From contig NZ_SJPI01000002.1 of assembly GCF_007859865.1 (NCBI RefSeq), forward strand, positions 1,074,721-1,138,720: a DNA stretch of 64,000 nucleotides. Direction: 5' to 3'. The notes under the pieces are model-generated. The model did not search any database, had not been told where the DNA came from, and saw only the letters and a program-made list of their open reading frames with translations. Positions 51,031 through 60,301 of the stretch are shown here, piece by piece (the stretch's first letter is position 1; every line of letters starts with the position of its first letter). The translations under genes were made by a program, and so were the position numbers. Source of the DNA: Rubripirellula amarantea (GTDB lineage: Bacteria > Planctomycetota > Planctomycetia > Pirellulales > Pirellulaceae).

Positions 51031-51472
51031 CTCGGAATCCTCGCCTGGATTCGCGATCGGGCGTGTCGCCTATCTGATCCGTTCGGGAATGGCTGCGGTG
51101 CTGAAGAGCGCGGGTTGGCCGTTTTCGCCGGAGGAAACGCAAACATTGATCACTTTGCTGGATGCCGACCAGCCGCTGAGCATGAACGAGCTGGCGTCAC
51201 TGATGATTCGTGATCCAACGACTGTGAAACGCCAGTTGGATCGGCTCGTCGAACAGAAGTTTGTCGAGCGAAGCGTATCGAGTGAAGACGCTCGCATCGT
51301 GATGGTCGGATTGACTCGCCGCGGCGAGCAGAAACTTCAAACCGTCCTGCCGCTGTTAGACGACTTGCGAAAAACCACGCTTAAAGGCATCTCGAAGTCG
51401 GAACTGGAAGCAACGCAAAACGTTCTGCAAAAGATGCAGAAGAACTTAATCAAACACATTTCAAAGGAATAG
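51020..51472 (+). CDS. MarR-family regulator
   Basis: 150 residues. Winged helix: LSMNELASLMIRDPTTVKRQ is the recognition part and DARIVMVGLTRRGEQKL the wing. It probably controls the DoxX-like, marR, MBL unit; the last gene begins four bases later. Confidence 0.88.
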   Translation: MQFDSESSPGFAIGRVAYLIRSGMAAVLKSAGWPFSPEETQTLITLLDADQPLSMNELASLMIRDPTTVKRQLDRLVEQKFVERSVSSEDARIVMVGLTRRGEQKLQTVLPLLDDLRKTTLKGISKSELEATQNVLQKMQKNLIKHISKE

Positions 51473-51476
51473 TCTC

Positions 51477-52820
51477 ATGAACAAAATCATCTTCTCTCTC
51501 TGCCTTGTGCTATCCGGGGTCAGCGTCGGCGTTGCTCAGGAAGCGACAAACGCAACCCAGCGGCTGCGAAACCAGGGCGTCCAGTTCCAAGAACAAGTCG
51601 TCAAAGTCGCTGACAAAGTCCACGTCGCCGTCGGCTTCAGCCCCGCGAATGTTTCTATGATCGAAGGCGATGATGGACTGATCATCATCGACACGGGCAT
51701 GTCGATTGATGATGGCACTCGCATCATGGAAGAATTCCGTAAGCTTAGTGACAAGCCGGTCAAGGCGATCATTTTCACCCACGCCCACGGCGATCACACT
51801 GGCGGCGCGGCGGCGTTTCTCGGTGACGAGCGACCGCAGATTTGGGCGCACGAGAATTTTGGTAGCGAAGCCGGTCCGTGGAAAGCCGGGGGGCTGACGT
51901 TTCAAAACGTTCGCGGTGCGAGGCAAGCCGGATTCAAGCTGCCGCCCGAGCAGCGGATCAACAACGGCGTTGCACCGGCCCGATACCCCAAACGCGGTGG
52001 AGCCGTCTTTTCATCTGGCAGAGAAACGGTGCCGACCCATTTTCTGAAGGGCGACCGCAAATCAATCAACGTAGGCGGAGTGGAAATCGAACTCGTTGCC
52101 GCACCGGGCGAGACCAACGATGAATTATTCGTCTGGTATCCGGCAGGCAAAGTCGTGTTCGCTGGCGATAACTTCTACCGATCATTTCCTAACTTGTACG
52201 CAATTCGTGGAACTCCCAATCGTAGCACTCGCCTGTGGGCCGAAAGCCTCGGCAAGATGGCCGACACAGATGCGGTTGCCTTGGTTGGCGGTCACACCAA
52301 TCCGATTCACGGAGCAGTCCAAGTCAAGCAAGTTCTGATCGATTACCGCGACGCGGTACAATTCATCCACGACAAAACAGTTGAAGGGATCAACAAAGGA
52401 CTGACGCCGGACGAGTTAGTTGAGTACGTGCGGCTTCCTGAGGAACTCGCAGGCAAAGAATACTTGCAACCGTTCTACGGACATCCGGACTGGGGCGTCC
52501 GAACGACCTTCAACTACTACCTCGGCTGGTTCGACGGAAATCCGTCCAACTTGTTTCCGCTGCCGCCCCAGGCAGAAGCCGAGCGGGTCGCAAAGCTGGC
52601 AGGCGGAACGGAAAAGCTATTGGAATCCGCCCGCGAAGCGCTGGCCGCTGACGACAATCAATGGGCCGCGCAGCTCGCTGATCACTTGCTTTCGATCGAC
52701 GCTGACGACACAAACGCAAAGCAAATCAAAGCTGACGCCTTAACAAAACTTGCCAGCAACATGGTCAACGCAACCGCTCGCAACTACTACCTCACCGTCG
52801 CCCGCGAGCTACGAGAATGA
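51477..52820 (+). CDS. Alkyl-sulfatase-type metallo-beta-lactamase-fold hydrolase
   Basis: 447 residues with a signal peptide (cleavage near VAQE, residue 20). MBL metal motif THAHGDHTGG at 101-110, later GGHTNPIHG, then the SDS1/alkyl-sulfatase dimerisation region (GKEYLQPFYGHPDWGVR, YYLGWFDGNP). The class hydrolyses sulfate esters. It lacks the C-terminal SCP2-like sterol domain, so it is shorter than classical SdsA1. Confidence 0.88.
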   Translation: MNKIIFSLCLVLSGVSVGVAQEATNATQRLRNQGVQFQEQVVKVADKVHVAVGFSPANVSMIEGDDGLIIIDTGMSIDDGTRIMEEFRKLSDKPVKAIIFTHAHGDHTGGAAAFLGDERPQIWAHENFGSEAGPWKAGGLTFQNVRGARQAGFKLPPEQRINNGVAPARYPKRGGAVFSSGRETVPTHFLKGDRKSINVGGVEIELVAAPGETNDELFVWYPAGKVVFAGDNFYRSFPNLYAIRGTPNRSTRLWAESLGKMADTDAVALVGGHTNPIHGAVQVKQVLIDYRDAVQFIHDKTVEGINKGLTPDELVEYVRLPEELAGKEYLQPFYGHPDWGVRTTFNYYLGWFDGNPSNLFPLPPQAEAERVAKLAGGTEKLLESAREALAADDNQWAAQLADHLLSIDADDTNAKQIKADALTKLASNMVNATARNYYLTVARELRE

Positions 52821-52860
52821 ATTCAGCTCCAACCGCTGCAGAAACACGATGGGAAAATAG

Positions 52861-53268
52861 ATGAACGGCGAAGCGAATCTGCTGACATTGCTGCAAAACA
52901 TGCGGCCCGAACTGCAAGATGGCGAATTTGTGTTTTGCTCATTGGAACCGGCAGTCGCGTCCGAACTATGCCTTTCCCCCATCGGACAGTTTCTTGAAGA
53001 GGAGGGTTTGACGCTGATTCTTGCGAAGGACGAATCGGACGCGAAAGGCCTCGACTTCACTTTTCCTTGCAGGAAGATCACTCTCAAAGTGCACTCCAGC
53101 CTTGAGGCGATTGGGTTCCTTGCCGTCGTCACTGAAAAGCTGGCTAAACACGGCATCAGCGTCAATGCAATCTCAGCCTACTTCCATGATCACCTTTTTG
53201 TTCCGACGGAGAAAGCTGAACACGCGATGCGTGTGTTGAGTGACGTGGTCGAGCAATCGCATCTCTAG
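52861..53268 (+). CDS. ACT-domain protein, copy 2
   Basis: 135 residues, near-identical along its length to the copy at 1379. It starts at MNGEANLL directly after a TAG of another frame. Ligand unknown. The high similarity of the two genes, at DNA level too, points to a recent duplication about 51 kb apart. Confidence 0.78.
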   Translation: MNGEANLLTLLQNMRPELQDGEFVFCSLEPAVASELCLSPIGQFLEEEGLTLILAKDESDAKGLDFTFPCRKITLKVHSSLEAIGFLAVVTEKLAKHGISVNAISAYFHDHLFVPTEKAEHAMRVLSDVVEQSHL

Positions 53269-53369
53269 TAGTAACGATTCGTCGAACGCTCGGTCTGCAA
53301 ACGAACGACCGAAAGAATAAGCCAGCCTGAATTCGCGTGCGAGAGTATATCGACAGGCGAGCGGATTGT

Positions 53370-53931
53370 TCAATCAAGCCTACGAATCACCTTGGCCGGA
53401 TTGCCCGCAACGACGACTTCGGGCGGCACATCTTTCGTAACCACGCTGCCGGCACCGATGACGCTGCAATCTCCGATCGTCACGCCAGGGCAGATGACCG
53501 CCTTGCCTCCGATCCATACATCGTTGCCGACCGTGACGGGCTTACCGAACTCTTGAGTTCGACGCAGTTCGGCTTCGAGCGGATGTGTTGCCGTGTAGAT
53601 GTGAACGCCAGGAGCAATGAAAACATGGTTCCCGATCCGGACTTCGCAAACGTCCAGGATGACGCAATCGAAGTTGAAGTAGACCTTCTCATCAAGATAG
53701 ATGTTGGTCCCGTAATCGCAGCGAAAAGGTGGTTCGAGCCAAACCGTATCTCCGCCACTGCCGAACAGTTTGCGGCAAACATCTCTCATGCGTTCGGCGT
53801 CGCCCGGTTCGGCGTGGTTCAGCGTGGTTCAGCGTGTGGATTAGCGTCCGCGCGTGCAGGCGATCGGCCGTCAGTTCTGGATCAGCCGGGTCGTAAGGTT
53901 CGCCGGCGAGCATCTTTTGCTTCTCGCTCAT
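53370..53931 (-). pseudogene. Sugar O-acetyltransferase (Maa type), frameshifted
   Basis: The start MSEKQKMLAGEPYDPADPEL is the usual maltose-acetyltransferase N-terminus. The second frame, from MRDVCRKLFGSGG, holds the left-handed beta-helix and the VWIGGKAVICPGV active-site region. The two frames join at 53803-53840, where GCTGAACCAC is tandemly duplicated, adding 10 bases. Removing one copy restores one frame. The 140-residue hexapeptide part alone could still be made from its internal ATG. Confidence 0.8.
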
Positions 53932-53932
53932 C

Positions 53933-54529
53933 TCACTGAACCATGATCGAGTCGATCAAGATCTCGAACGGTCCCGGTTTCTTGTCGCCGAGCAAAATAC
54001 CGATGGATTGCACTTGGCTGGGCGTCAGCTTCATGCCGGGTATGCGGCGGCCGAAGGAGTGAGCGACGAACTGGTCGATCGGCAGTTTGACTTCCGTCCA
54101 CTGGCCGGCGGTCGTGGCGAATTCCATCTGGTAGGAGAATGCCGTCCGGCGATCGGGCGTGTAGAGATTGAACGTGTAGCGACGTCCGTCGCCTTTGACT
54201 CGCAACACGATCGTCTCGCCGGGATCGAGACCGAGTGAACCGCTGGGCCGCGAGCGTACTGACGCGAACCCGCCGTTGTTTTCAAGCGACAGGTTGCCGG
54301 CGAACCGCATCGCGTCTTCACCCGTGTCCAATTTGACAATCGACGCTTGGCTGCTTGATCGCCCGCCCATGACTCCGTCGTTGACGATCTGCCACTTGGC
54401 CGCGTCACTGGACTGTGTGTCAGCAGATTGGGCAAAGTCGAACAGGCTGGTCATCGTTTGTGCTTCCGCGGCCGGTACCGTGAGGACAGCGAACAAGAGA
54501 ACGGCGGCAAATCGAAAGAGCGGTTTCAT
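53933..54529 (-). CDS. CIA30-family secreted protein
   Basis: 198 residues with a signal peptide (cleaved near AEAQ, residue 23). The CIA30 (complex I intermediate-associated 30) jelly-roll follows: WQIVNDGVMGGRSSSQ, then GNLSLENNGGFASVRS and IGILLGDKKPGPFEI. Bacterial members are periplasmic and of unknown function. Confidence 0.85.
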   Translation of the reverse strand: MKPLFRFAAVLLFAVLTVPAAEAQTMTSLFDFAQSADTQSSDAAKWQIVNDGVMGGRSSSQASIVKLDTGEDAMRFAGNLSLENNGGFASVRSRPSGSLGLDPGETIVLRVKGDGRRYTFNLYTPDRRTAFSYQMEFATTAGQWTEVKLPIDQFVAHSFGRRIPGMKLTPSQVQSIGILLGDKKPGPFEILIDSIMVQ

Positions 54530-54605
54530 GCTTGGTGATCACGGCAAGAGGATTGGGGCGGGCAGTGAACTATACCGACGAAGCAAACCAAACCTTTCGA
54601 TCATC

Positions 54606-54926
54606 TCACAGCTTGATGGCGGCTTTGCAAAATCGCTTCACGATCTTTGCATCGACATCATCGAGGCTTTTGTACGTCAGGTGCCGCCGAAACTTGCCGC
54701 CACCTTCGAGCAAACCATCAGGATCGTCGAGGGACGAACCTTGCGCGAACGATAATTGAACGTGTGCTTTGTAGGGAAACACGCCGCAAAACTGCCCTTC
54801 CTTCTCCTCTGGTTTCAGCGTGTAAAGCGTCCCTCCGTACTTGGGGACCTTCGTCGCTTTCGGTACCGCCGCCATCACCAGCGAATCGAGCAAATCCATC
54901 AGGTTGGTCTTCTCTGCGTCGGTCAT
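54606..54926 (-). CDS. DUF1801 protein
   Basis: 106 residues with the DUF1801/YdhG pattern KVPKYGGTLYTL, then FCGVFPYKAHVQLSFAQG and a C-terminal helix. Function unknown. Followed in the same orientation, 12 bases away, by csaA-like and YdeI-like genes upstream. Confidence 0.75.
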   Translation of the reverse strand: MTDAEKTNLMDLLDSLVMAAVPKATKVPKYGGTLYTLKPEEKEGQFCGVFPYKAHVQLSFAQGSSLDDPDGLLEGGGKFRRHLTYKSLDDVDAKIVKRFCKAAIKL

Positions 54927-54937
54927 GATCTGTCTCG

Positions 54938-55285
54938 CTAAGCCAGTTTGGCACCGTTGGGAATTGTCTTGTCGGGCACCGCCAAGATGACTGATCCATC
55001 GTCGCGGTAGAATCCCACGATCAGGAACTCGGACATGATCGGGCCCATTTGCTTGGGCGGAAAGTTCACCACGCCAATAACTTGCCGGCCAACGAGATCC
55101 GCTTTGCTGTAGTTCACCGTGATCTGAGCACTCGTGCGTTTGACGCCAATCTCGGAACCGAAGTTGACGGTAACCTTGTATGCCGGCTTGCGAGCCTCCG
55201 GGAAATCGTCAACCGACGTGATCGTGCCCGCTCGCATGTCCACGTTTTCAAACTCTTGCCAAGTGATGATGCCTGATTCGTTCAC
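54938..55285 (-). CDS. csaA: CsaA-like tRNA-binding-domain protein
   Basis: 115 residues forming the OB-fold tRNA-binding domain: FENVDMRAGTITSVDDFPEA, KVTVNFGSEIGVKRTSAQIT, VVNFPPKQMGPIMSEFL. CsaA is a small dimer with chaperone-like and tRNA-binding activity. It overlaps the YdeI-like gene by four bases. Confidence 0.9.
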   Translation of the reverse strand: MNESGIITWQEFENVDMRAGTITSVDDFPEARKPAYKVTVNFGSEIGVKRTSAQITVNYSKADLVGRQVIGVVNFPPKQMGPIMSEFLIVGFYRDDGSVILAVPDKTIPNGAKLA

Positions 55286-55755
55286 TCGGCGTGCTCCATC
55301 AAGGTGTCGATAACTTCTTCGACGCGACGCTCACGCGTCTCAATCATCTTCGCGTTGCAGACTCGGTAGCAGAAACTGCGTCGCTTGCCGGCCGTCCAGC
55401 TGTCCCAAACTTCACGAGCGGCATCGTTGGCTTCCAATGCGTATTGCAGTTCTGTCGGTACCGTGATTGCGTCCTGGTCAGCTACCTCGAAAGCGATTGG
55501 CACCGTATCGCCCACTGTCACGCCGATCAACTTTTGAAGCTTCTTTGACACCATCAACAGCCACTTGCCACGCGTGGGTAGCAGCGCGGCCTCGATGCGA
55601 ATACCAGCGATCTCACCGTCGATCCGCAAACGCTTTGACTTTCCAAACGTCAATCGCGACGTGATCGTTTCGGGGACGTAGACGACCGAGTTTTTCATCT
55701 TGCCAAATTCGTAGGTGACGATCTCGGCGTCGAAGTGGTAGGGATAGTCACTCAT
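55282..55755 (-). CDS. DUF1905/YdeI-type protein
   Basis: 157 residues: an N-terminal DUF1905 beta-barrel (RLRIDGEIAGIRIEAALLP) and a C-terminal YdeI/OmpD-associated helical part (EANDAAREVWDSWTAGKRRS). Members are linked to peptide or bacteriocin resistance without a known mechanism. Confidence 0.82.
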   Translation of the reverse strand: MSDYPYHFDAEIVTYEFGKMKNSVVYVPETITSRLTFGKSKRLRIDGEIAGIRIEAALLPTRGKWLLMVSKKLQKLIGVTVGDTVPIAFEVADQDAITVPTELQYALEANDAAREVWDSWTAGKRRSFCYRVCNAKMIETRERRVEEVIDTLMEHAE

Positions 55756-55855
55756 GGTGTTTCAAATCGTCGGCCCGTAAGTTGTACGGCGAGAGTCTAG
55801 ATGATCGAACGAAGTTGCCCGAGCCCAGCGTCTAAATCACAGAGGAAAAGAGCGA

Positions 55856-56245
55856 ATGAAACTTGGATACATCATTTTGTACGTTCCCAACGTCAGTGAC
55901 GCGGTCGCGTTTTACGAAGCTGCGTTTGGTTTGAGGTGTCGCTTCACCCACGAAGGCGGCGATTATGCCGAGATGGAAACTGGCGAAACGGCGCTTGCGT
56001 TTGCGTCCGAAGAACTCGGTGACTCGCACGGGTTTGCCTACCGAAAGACGACCGCCGCCGAAGATCCCCCGAGCGTCGAATTGGCGCTGGTCACGGGCGA
56101 CGTGCAATCCGCATTCGACAAAGCCATCGCGGCGGGAGCGTCTTCCGCCAAACCTCCGACGCAGCAACCGTGGGGGCAAACGGTGTCTTACGTTCGAGAC
56201 GCCAACGGGTACCTGGTTGAAATCTGCTCGCCGGTGGGCGGTTGA
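55856..56245 (+). CDS. VOC-family (glyoxalase/bleomycin-resistance) protein
   Basis: 129 residues with the paired beta-alpha-beta-beta-beta units of the VOC fold: YIILYVPNVSDAVAFYEAAF at the start and SYVRDANGYLVEICSP at the end. Metal ligands of true glyoxalase I are not all evident. Substrate unknown. Confidence 0.88.
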   Translation: MKLGYIILYVPNVSDAVAFYEAAFGLRCRFTHEGGDYAEMETGETALAFASEELGDSHGFAYRKTTAAEDPPSVELALVTGDVQSAFDKAIAAGASSAKPPTQQPWGQTVSYVRDANGYLVEICSPVGG

Positions 56246-56250
56246 GCCGG

Positions 56251-56745
56251 ATGAGCAAACTCGGCCGAGCGACCGAACGCGTGATGGGGATGGACGACGC
56301 TGTCTGGGAACGTCATGCCAACCCGTGGAGCGGATGGACTCGCGTTGCCATCTCGCCGATGCTTGGACTGGCGATTTGGAGTCGTGTTTGGATCGGTTGG
56401 TGGTCGCTCATCCCGATCGCGACGATCGTTGCGTGGATTTGGATCAACCCGAGAATCTTCCCGAGACCAAAGTCACTCGACAATTGGATGTCACGCGGCG
56501 TCCTCGGCGAACGCATCTGGCTCGCGGACGAACCGGGCACCGTCGCCAACCACCATCATCGGATCATCCGAGTGCTCACCACGCTGGCAAGTCTGGGAGC
56601 GGTCGTTTTCATCGCCGGACTGGTCTGGCTGAACCTCGCAGCGACACTCAGCGGACTGGCAATCACGATGCTCGGCAAGCTTTGGTTCATCGACCGGATG
56701 GTTTGGGTTTGGTGGGAAAACCAATCAGATTCCTCGACCGAGTGA
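56251..56745 (+). CDS. DUF6653-like membrane protein
   Basis: 164 residues. HANPWSGWTRVAISPMLGLA, then FPRPKSLDNWMSRGVLGERI, match a small family with three or four helices. The ATG at 56251 is used; a TTG at 56242 overlaps the VOC stop. Function unknown. Confidence 0.65.
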   Translation: MSKLGRATERVMGMDDAVWERHANPWSGWTRVAISPMLGLAIWSRVWIGWWSLIPIATIVAWIWINPRIFPRPKSLDNWMSRGVLGERIWLADEPGTVANHHHRIIRVLTTLASLGAVVFIAGLVWLNLAATLSGLAITMLGKLWFIDRMVWVWWENQSDSSTE

Positions 56746-56776
56746 ATGGATCGTGCCGATTTTCGGTTTGACGCCT

Positions 56777-57112
56777 ATGTTTGATGAACAAAGGCACGAC
56801 CGACCGCACCGCTACGAGCTTCAGGATCGCTACCTCGAGCTGACTCGCACGGAACTGCCGGCGGCGGCGAGACTGGGCAAGTGGGTTGTCACCGAGGACC
56901 ACTGCTTCATGCGCATCATTCTGGATCAGCTTTTTCAGGGCTGCTGGTACGACCATCTCGATCGCCGCCTTGTCGCCTACAAACAATTGAACGACGAACA
57001 ACTCACCCGAGCGATCGCGATGGGCGAGCAACTGCTCACCGGCGACATAACAACGCTGAATCGCTGGAACAACGAGAGCCTTGCATGGCGAGGCAAACAG
57101 AAACGCAAATGA
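56777..57112 (+). CDS. Conserved hypothetical protein
   Basis: 111 residues from MFDEQRHDRPH (a GTG at 56753 is possible). It has a WVVTEDHCFMRIILDQLFQG helix and is followed by an overlapping TIGR03643-type gene (ATGA). The family is not named by me; the coupling suggests an operon of small conserved genes. Confidence 0.55.
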   Translation: MFDEQRHDRPHRYELQDRYLELTRTELPAAARLGKWVVTEDHCFMRIILDQLFQGCWYDHLDRRLVAYKQLNDEQLTRAIAMGEQLLTGDITTLNRWNNESLAWRGKQKRK

Positions 57113-57387
57113 CCGAATCGAAAGACAACGAACTGACTCGAGGCGAGATCGACCGCATCATCATGATGGCGTGGGAGGATCGCACGAGCTTCGACGCGAT
57201 CCGCACGCAGTTCGGTCTAACGCCCGGCGACGTGATCAAGCTGATGCGATCCGAGATGACCGCGAACTCGTTCAAAATGTGGCGAAAGAGAACGCACGGT
57301 CGAACCACCAAGCACGAAGCGAAGTTCGCCGAGACCGACGCCGGCGACGAGCCGCGTCGCTTCCGAGCCAAGTCGCAGCGCGGCTAA
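57109..57387 (+). CDS. TIGR03643/DUF2805 family protein
   Basis: 92 residues: IMMAWEDRTSFDAIRTQFGL, then DVIKLMRSEMTANSFKMWRK, the family's helix-turn-helix-like core with a basic tail. Function unknown; it may bind nucleic acid. Confidence 0.82.
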   Translation: MTESKDNELTRGEIDRIIMMAWEDRTSFDAIRTQFGLTPGDVIKLMRSEMTANSFKMWRKRTHGRTTKHEAKFAETDAGDEPRRFRAKSQRG

Positions 57388-57391
57388 CACG

Positions 57392-57583
57392 ATGCCAAAG
57401 ATCAAACGCGTCCGCACCAAACCCTGCTCGCGATGCACCGAAACGAACGACGTTCTCTACCGCGTCCGCATCGACGAAGACGGCGATTGGATCTTCGTCT
57501 GCCCGGCTTGTCTCGAAAAGGTCAAACCGGGCAACCCGCACTACCAATACGGCGGCACTTGGAAGAGCAAGAAGCGTCACTGA
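57392..57583 (+). CDS. Small double-CxxC zinc protein
   Basis: 63 residues with CSRCTE and CPACLE pairs 25 residues apart and a YQYGGTWKSKKRH tail, a zinc-ribbon arrangement. It follows the previous gene by four bases and ends six bases before a convergent gene. Confidence 0.7.
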   Translation: MPKIKRVRTKPCSRCTETNDVLYRVRIDEDGDWIFVCPACLEKVKPGNPHYQYGGTWKSKKRH

Positions 57584-57588
57584 AACGG

Positions 57589-57975
57589 TCAGCCATCTTT
57601 GCCACTCTGAAGTTCTTTCCACATCCGACGTTGTTTGCTCCAGTCCATTTCCATCGCGAGTGGACGCACTTGTTTCTCGAACACCGTGTCCGAACCGTTC
57701 TCTGGTCTTGGTAGGAACAGCAACCGTTCTTGAAGGTCCGGTGCAAGCGACACCAATGCGAGAATCTGCGACACCCTCGGTTGCGAAATGCGACCGATCT
57801 CGGCGAGTTGTCGGATTCCTTTGACTTCGCCCGATCGAATCAGTTGATCGAAGCGGATCGCCAAAGCCATCACTTCGGAAACTCGCTGCACGCTACCCGG
57901 CAACGGGTCGCATTGGTCGACCTTTTTTCGGCGACGAGTTGTTTTCACGGCGACTCGGCGTTTGATCGTCTTCAT
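57589..57975 (-). CDS. ParB-like HTH protein of the recombinase cassette
   Basis: 128 residues, basic N-terminus (RRVAVKTTRRRKK) and a helix-turn-helix IRQLAEIGRISQPRVSQILA. The start overlaps the recombinase stop (ATGA), so both are made together. It may direct or regulate recombination. Confidence 0.72.
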   Translation of the reverse strand: MKTIKRRVAVKTTRRRKKVDQCDPLPGSVQRVSEVMALAIRFDQLIRSGEVKGIRQLAEIGRISQPRVSQILALVSLAPDLQERLLFLPRPENGSDTVFEKQVRPLAMEMDWSKQRRMWKELQSGKDG

Positions 57976-59537
57976 ACGGCGACCTCGCCCAGCGTTTCGG
58001 AATTCGCAGCGGCATCCGACAAACGATGCGTGATTGTTAACTCGCCTTGGTCGGGATCGTAAACGACGCGATCGACCAGTAGACCGATCACTTCAACACA
58101 TTCCTTCGGCGTGAGCATTTTCCAAACGCGGTCAAAGTCGGACAGAATCGCGTTCAGTTCGTCGCGTGAGATCCGACGGTCATTCCACGTTGACAATTGA
58201 TGCATCGCCACGGGAAGCTGAATCGTCGCCAAGTCGGTGCGATCGCTCAAGTCGCTCAGTCGGTCGTCTGCGAACCGTTCAAACGTCTCGCGTTGATTGA
58301 TCCGAGTCATCTCCGCGAGGTCGCGATTCCTCTGCTCGCGGATCTGCGTGACAGTCGTTTGGAGGGTGGCTTTGTCCTTCGCCAACGACCGCTCGATGTG
58401 TTCATGAACTGTGCGTCGTAGAGTCTCGTCGGCAACGACGGCTCGGATTTCGTCCACGACTGCGGCTTCGATCATCGGTGCCGACATGGAGCCCATTTCG
58501 CAGTCGTCCCCTGATTCGTTCGGTCGTGATCGACAGATGTAGTAACGGTAGAATTGGCTTCGGTTTCGCGTCATCGAATGCTGCATGGGACGATCGCATA
58601 GCGGACAAACGATCATTCCGCGTAACAGCGCCGCATGTTTGTTGACCAATTGACGAGCCTCCGGCATGCAGTTCGCCTTGAGCCTTTCCTTCACCTGTTC
58701 AAAGATCTCGGAATCGACAATCGCTTCGTGCTGACCATCGTAAACGTTCTCCTTGTGGGTGACTTTGCCGATGTACAGTGGGTTGGTCAGCAACGCATGA
58801 ACGGCACTCCTGCTGAAATCACGACCGCCGCGAAGCTTGCCTTTGCGAGTTCGCCAAGACTTTGTTTTCCAGCCCTTGGTCGCTATCGCTTGGACGACGG
58901 GACTGAGTGATCCAAGCTCCAAATACAGATCGAAAATCTCACGCACCTTTCGAGCCTCGTCCGCGTCGATCACAAGCTTAAGCGTCGGACCGCTGCGGTC
59001 GATGTCGTACCCCAGAATCGGAAAGCCGCCACACCATTGGCCCTTCTTCCGGGTCGCGGCGATCTTATCGCGGATGCGTTCGCCGATGATCTCTCGTTCA
59101 AACTGTGCGAACGACAACAGGATGTTGAGCGTCAAGCGACCCATCGAATGTGTGGTGTTGAATTGCTGCGTCACCGAAACGAACGACACGCTGTGCTTGT
59201 CGAGCGTTTCCATGATTCTTGTGAAATCCATCAACGATCGACTCAGGCGGTCGACTTTGTAAACAACGACACAATCAATCTTGCCGGCCTCGATGTCCGT
59301 GATCAATCGACGGTAGGCCGGTCGCTCAAGATTGCCACCGGTGAAACCACCGTCGTCGTATTTGGTATTCACGCAAACCCAACCTTCGGCGGCTTGGCTG
59401 GCGATGAACGCCTCCCCGGCTTCGCGTTGAGCGTCCAGCGAATTGAATTCTTGATCGAGTCCTTCCTCGGTGGATTTGCGAGTGTAGATCGCACATCGAA
59501 TCGGCTTTGAAGTAGCTTGGTCAGCTTTGGAATTCAT
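57972..59537 (-). CDS. Large serine recombinase
   Basis: 521 residues from MNSKADQ. Resolvase domain with the catalytic Ser22 in AIYTRKSTEEGL and VVYKVDRLSRSLMDF, then the recombinase domain (GFPILGYDIDRSGPTLKLV, ALLTNPLYIGKVTH), a zinc ribbon (CPLCDRPMQHS) and a coiled-coil C-terminus. Such proteins integrate and excise elements at short att sites. Attachment sites were not identified. It overlaps DUF2924 by four bases. Confidence 0.9.
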   Translation of the reverse strand: MNSKADQATSKPIRCAIYTRKSTEEGLDQEFNSLDAQREAGEAFIASQAAEGWVCVNTKYDDGGFTGGNLERPAYRRLITDIEAGKIDCVVVYKVDRLSRSLMDFTRIMETLDKHSVSFVSVTQQFNTTHSMGRLTLNILLSFAQFEREIIGERIRDKIAATRKKGQWCGGFPILGYDIDRSGPTLKLVIDADEARKVREIFDLYLELGSLSPVVQAIATKGWKTKSWRTRKGKLRGGRDFSRSAVHALLTNPLYIGKVTHKENVYDGQHEAIVDSEIFEQVKERLKANCMPEARQLVNKHAALLRGMIVCPLCDRPMQHSMTRNRSQFYRYYICRSRPNESGDDCEMGSMSAPMIEAAVVDEIRAVVADETLRRTVHEHIERSLAKDKATLQTTVTQIREQRNRDLAEMTRINQRETFERFADDRLSDLSDRTDLATIQLPVAMHQLSTWNDRRISRDELNAILSDFDRVWKMLTPKECVEVIGLLVDRVVYDPDQGELTITHRLSDAAANSETLGEVAV

Positions 59538-60010
59538 GATGCCTTCCAATTCGCGAAGAACGATTCGGCCTGTTCGCGGTCACCGCAAATTTGCATCGCG
59601 ACATCGGACAGCCGAACATACCGAGTGCTTTCAAACTCGAACCCGTCGTCCATCACCATCACGCGAAAGGGTCGTCCCTGAAACGCTCCTTCGATCAAGC
59701 TACCAGGTGTTGAATCGCACCGATCGACGGATGAATTCGCAGAACGTTGATGAAGATCCGCACCGGAGTTGACGTCAGACGAAGTGGTTCGGATCGGTGC
59801 AGTGCTCGCGATCGCCTTGGCACGCAAACGAGCCTTCTTGCTCAAGCCGCCCTCCGTTCGGGCTTGCAACTTCCACGCGATCCGTCGCAATAGGAACTGC
59901 CGATTCCGACTTTGACAGCGTTCGTCGAACAGCTCTTCATAGAGAGCCGCAACTTGGCTGATCCGCGTGTCTTTAATCGCATCGAACTTCTGCCGCGCTT
60001 CAGGATTCAT
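59534..60010 (-). CDS. DUF2924 protein
   Basis: 158 residues: ELFDERCQSRNRQFLLRRIA followed by WKLQARTEGGLSKKARLRAK, the DUF2924 core, and a C-terminal FKGRPFRVMVMDDGFEF-type segment (FQGRPFRV). It is a regular companion of this recombinase type. A broken homologue lies at 16690-16880. Confidence 0.85.
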   Translation of the reverse strand: MNPEARQKFDAIKDTRISQVAALYEELFDERCQSRNRQFLLRRIAWKLQARTEGGLSKKARLRAKAIASTAPIRTTSSDVNSGADLHQRSANSSVDRCDSTPGSLIEGAFQGRPFRVMVMDDGFEFESTRYVRLSDVAMQICGDREQAESFFANWKAS

Positions 60011-60137
60011 TCGATGATCCTTTTTGGGCCGTTTCGCCGGTGCTGGCGGGCAGGTCGACTGCAAGGTCTTTCTCTCGGTCGCGACGGATGGCTCTCGCCA
60101 GAATTGCCGCTACGGTCTCATAAGTATTTTCGTCCAA
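60000..60137 (-). CDS. Small protein upstream of DUF2924
   Basis: A 45-residue frame, TTG start at 60137: DENTYETVAAILARAIRRDR, then a short acidic tail. It shares ILARAIRR with the frame at 16864-17037 and overlaps DUF2924 in the same way, so the arrangement is conserved. The start codon is uncertain. Confidence 0.45.
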   Translation of the reverse strand: MDENTYETVAAILARAIRRDREKDLAVDLPASTGETAQKGSSNES

Positions 60138-60301
60138 GGTGTATCCAGATCTGTTCAGTTGTCGTCGTCGCCTGTCTGAAACGTATCCAAGACAAGTGCC
60201 AACGACGTACCCTAATCAGATTGAAAGCGAGCCTTCGTTCCGAGTTTAGAAAAGGATTCAAACGACGAAAAAAGAAAGTCGAACAAGACAACGCTAACGA
60301 T

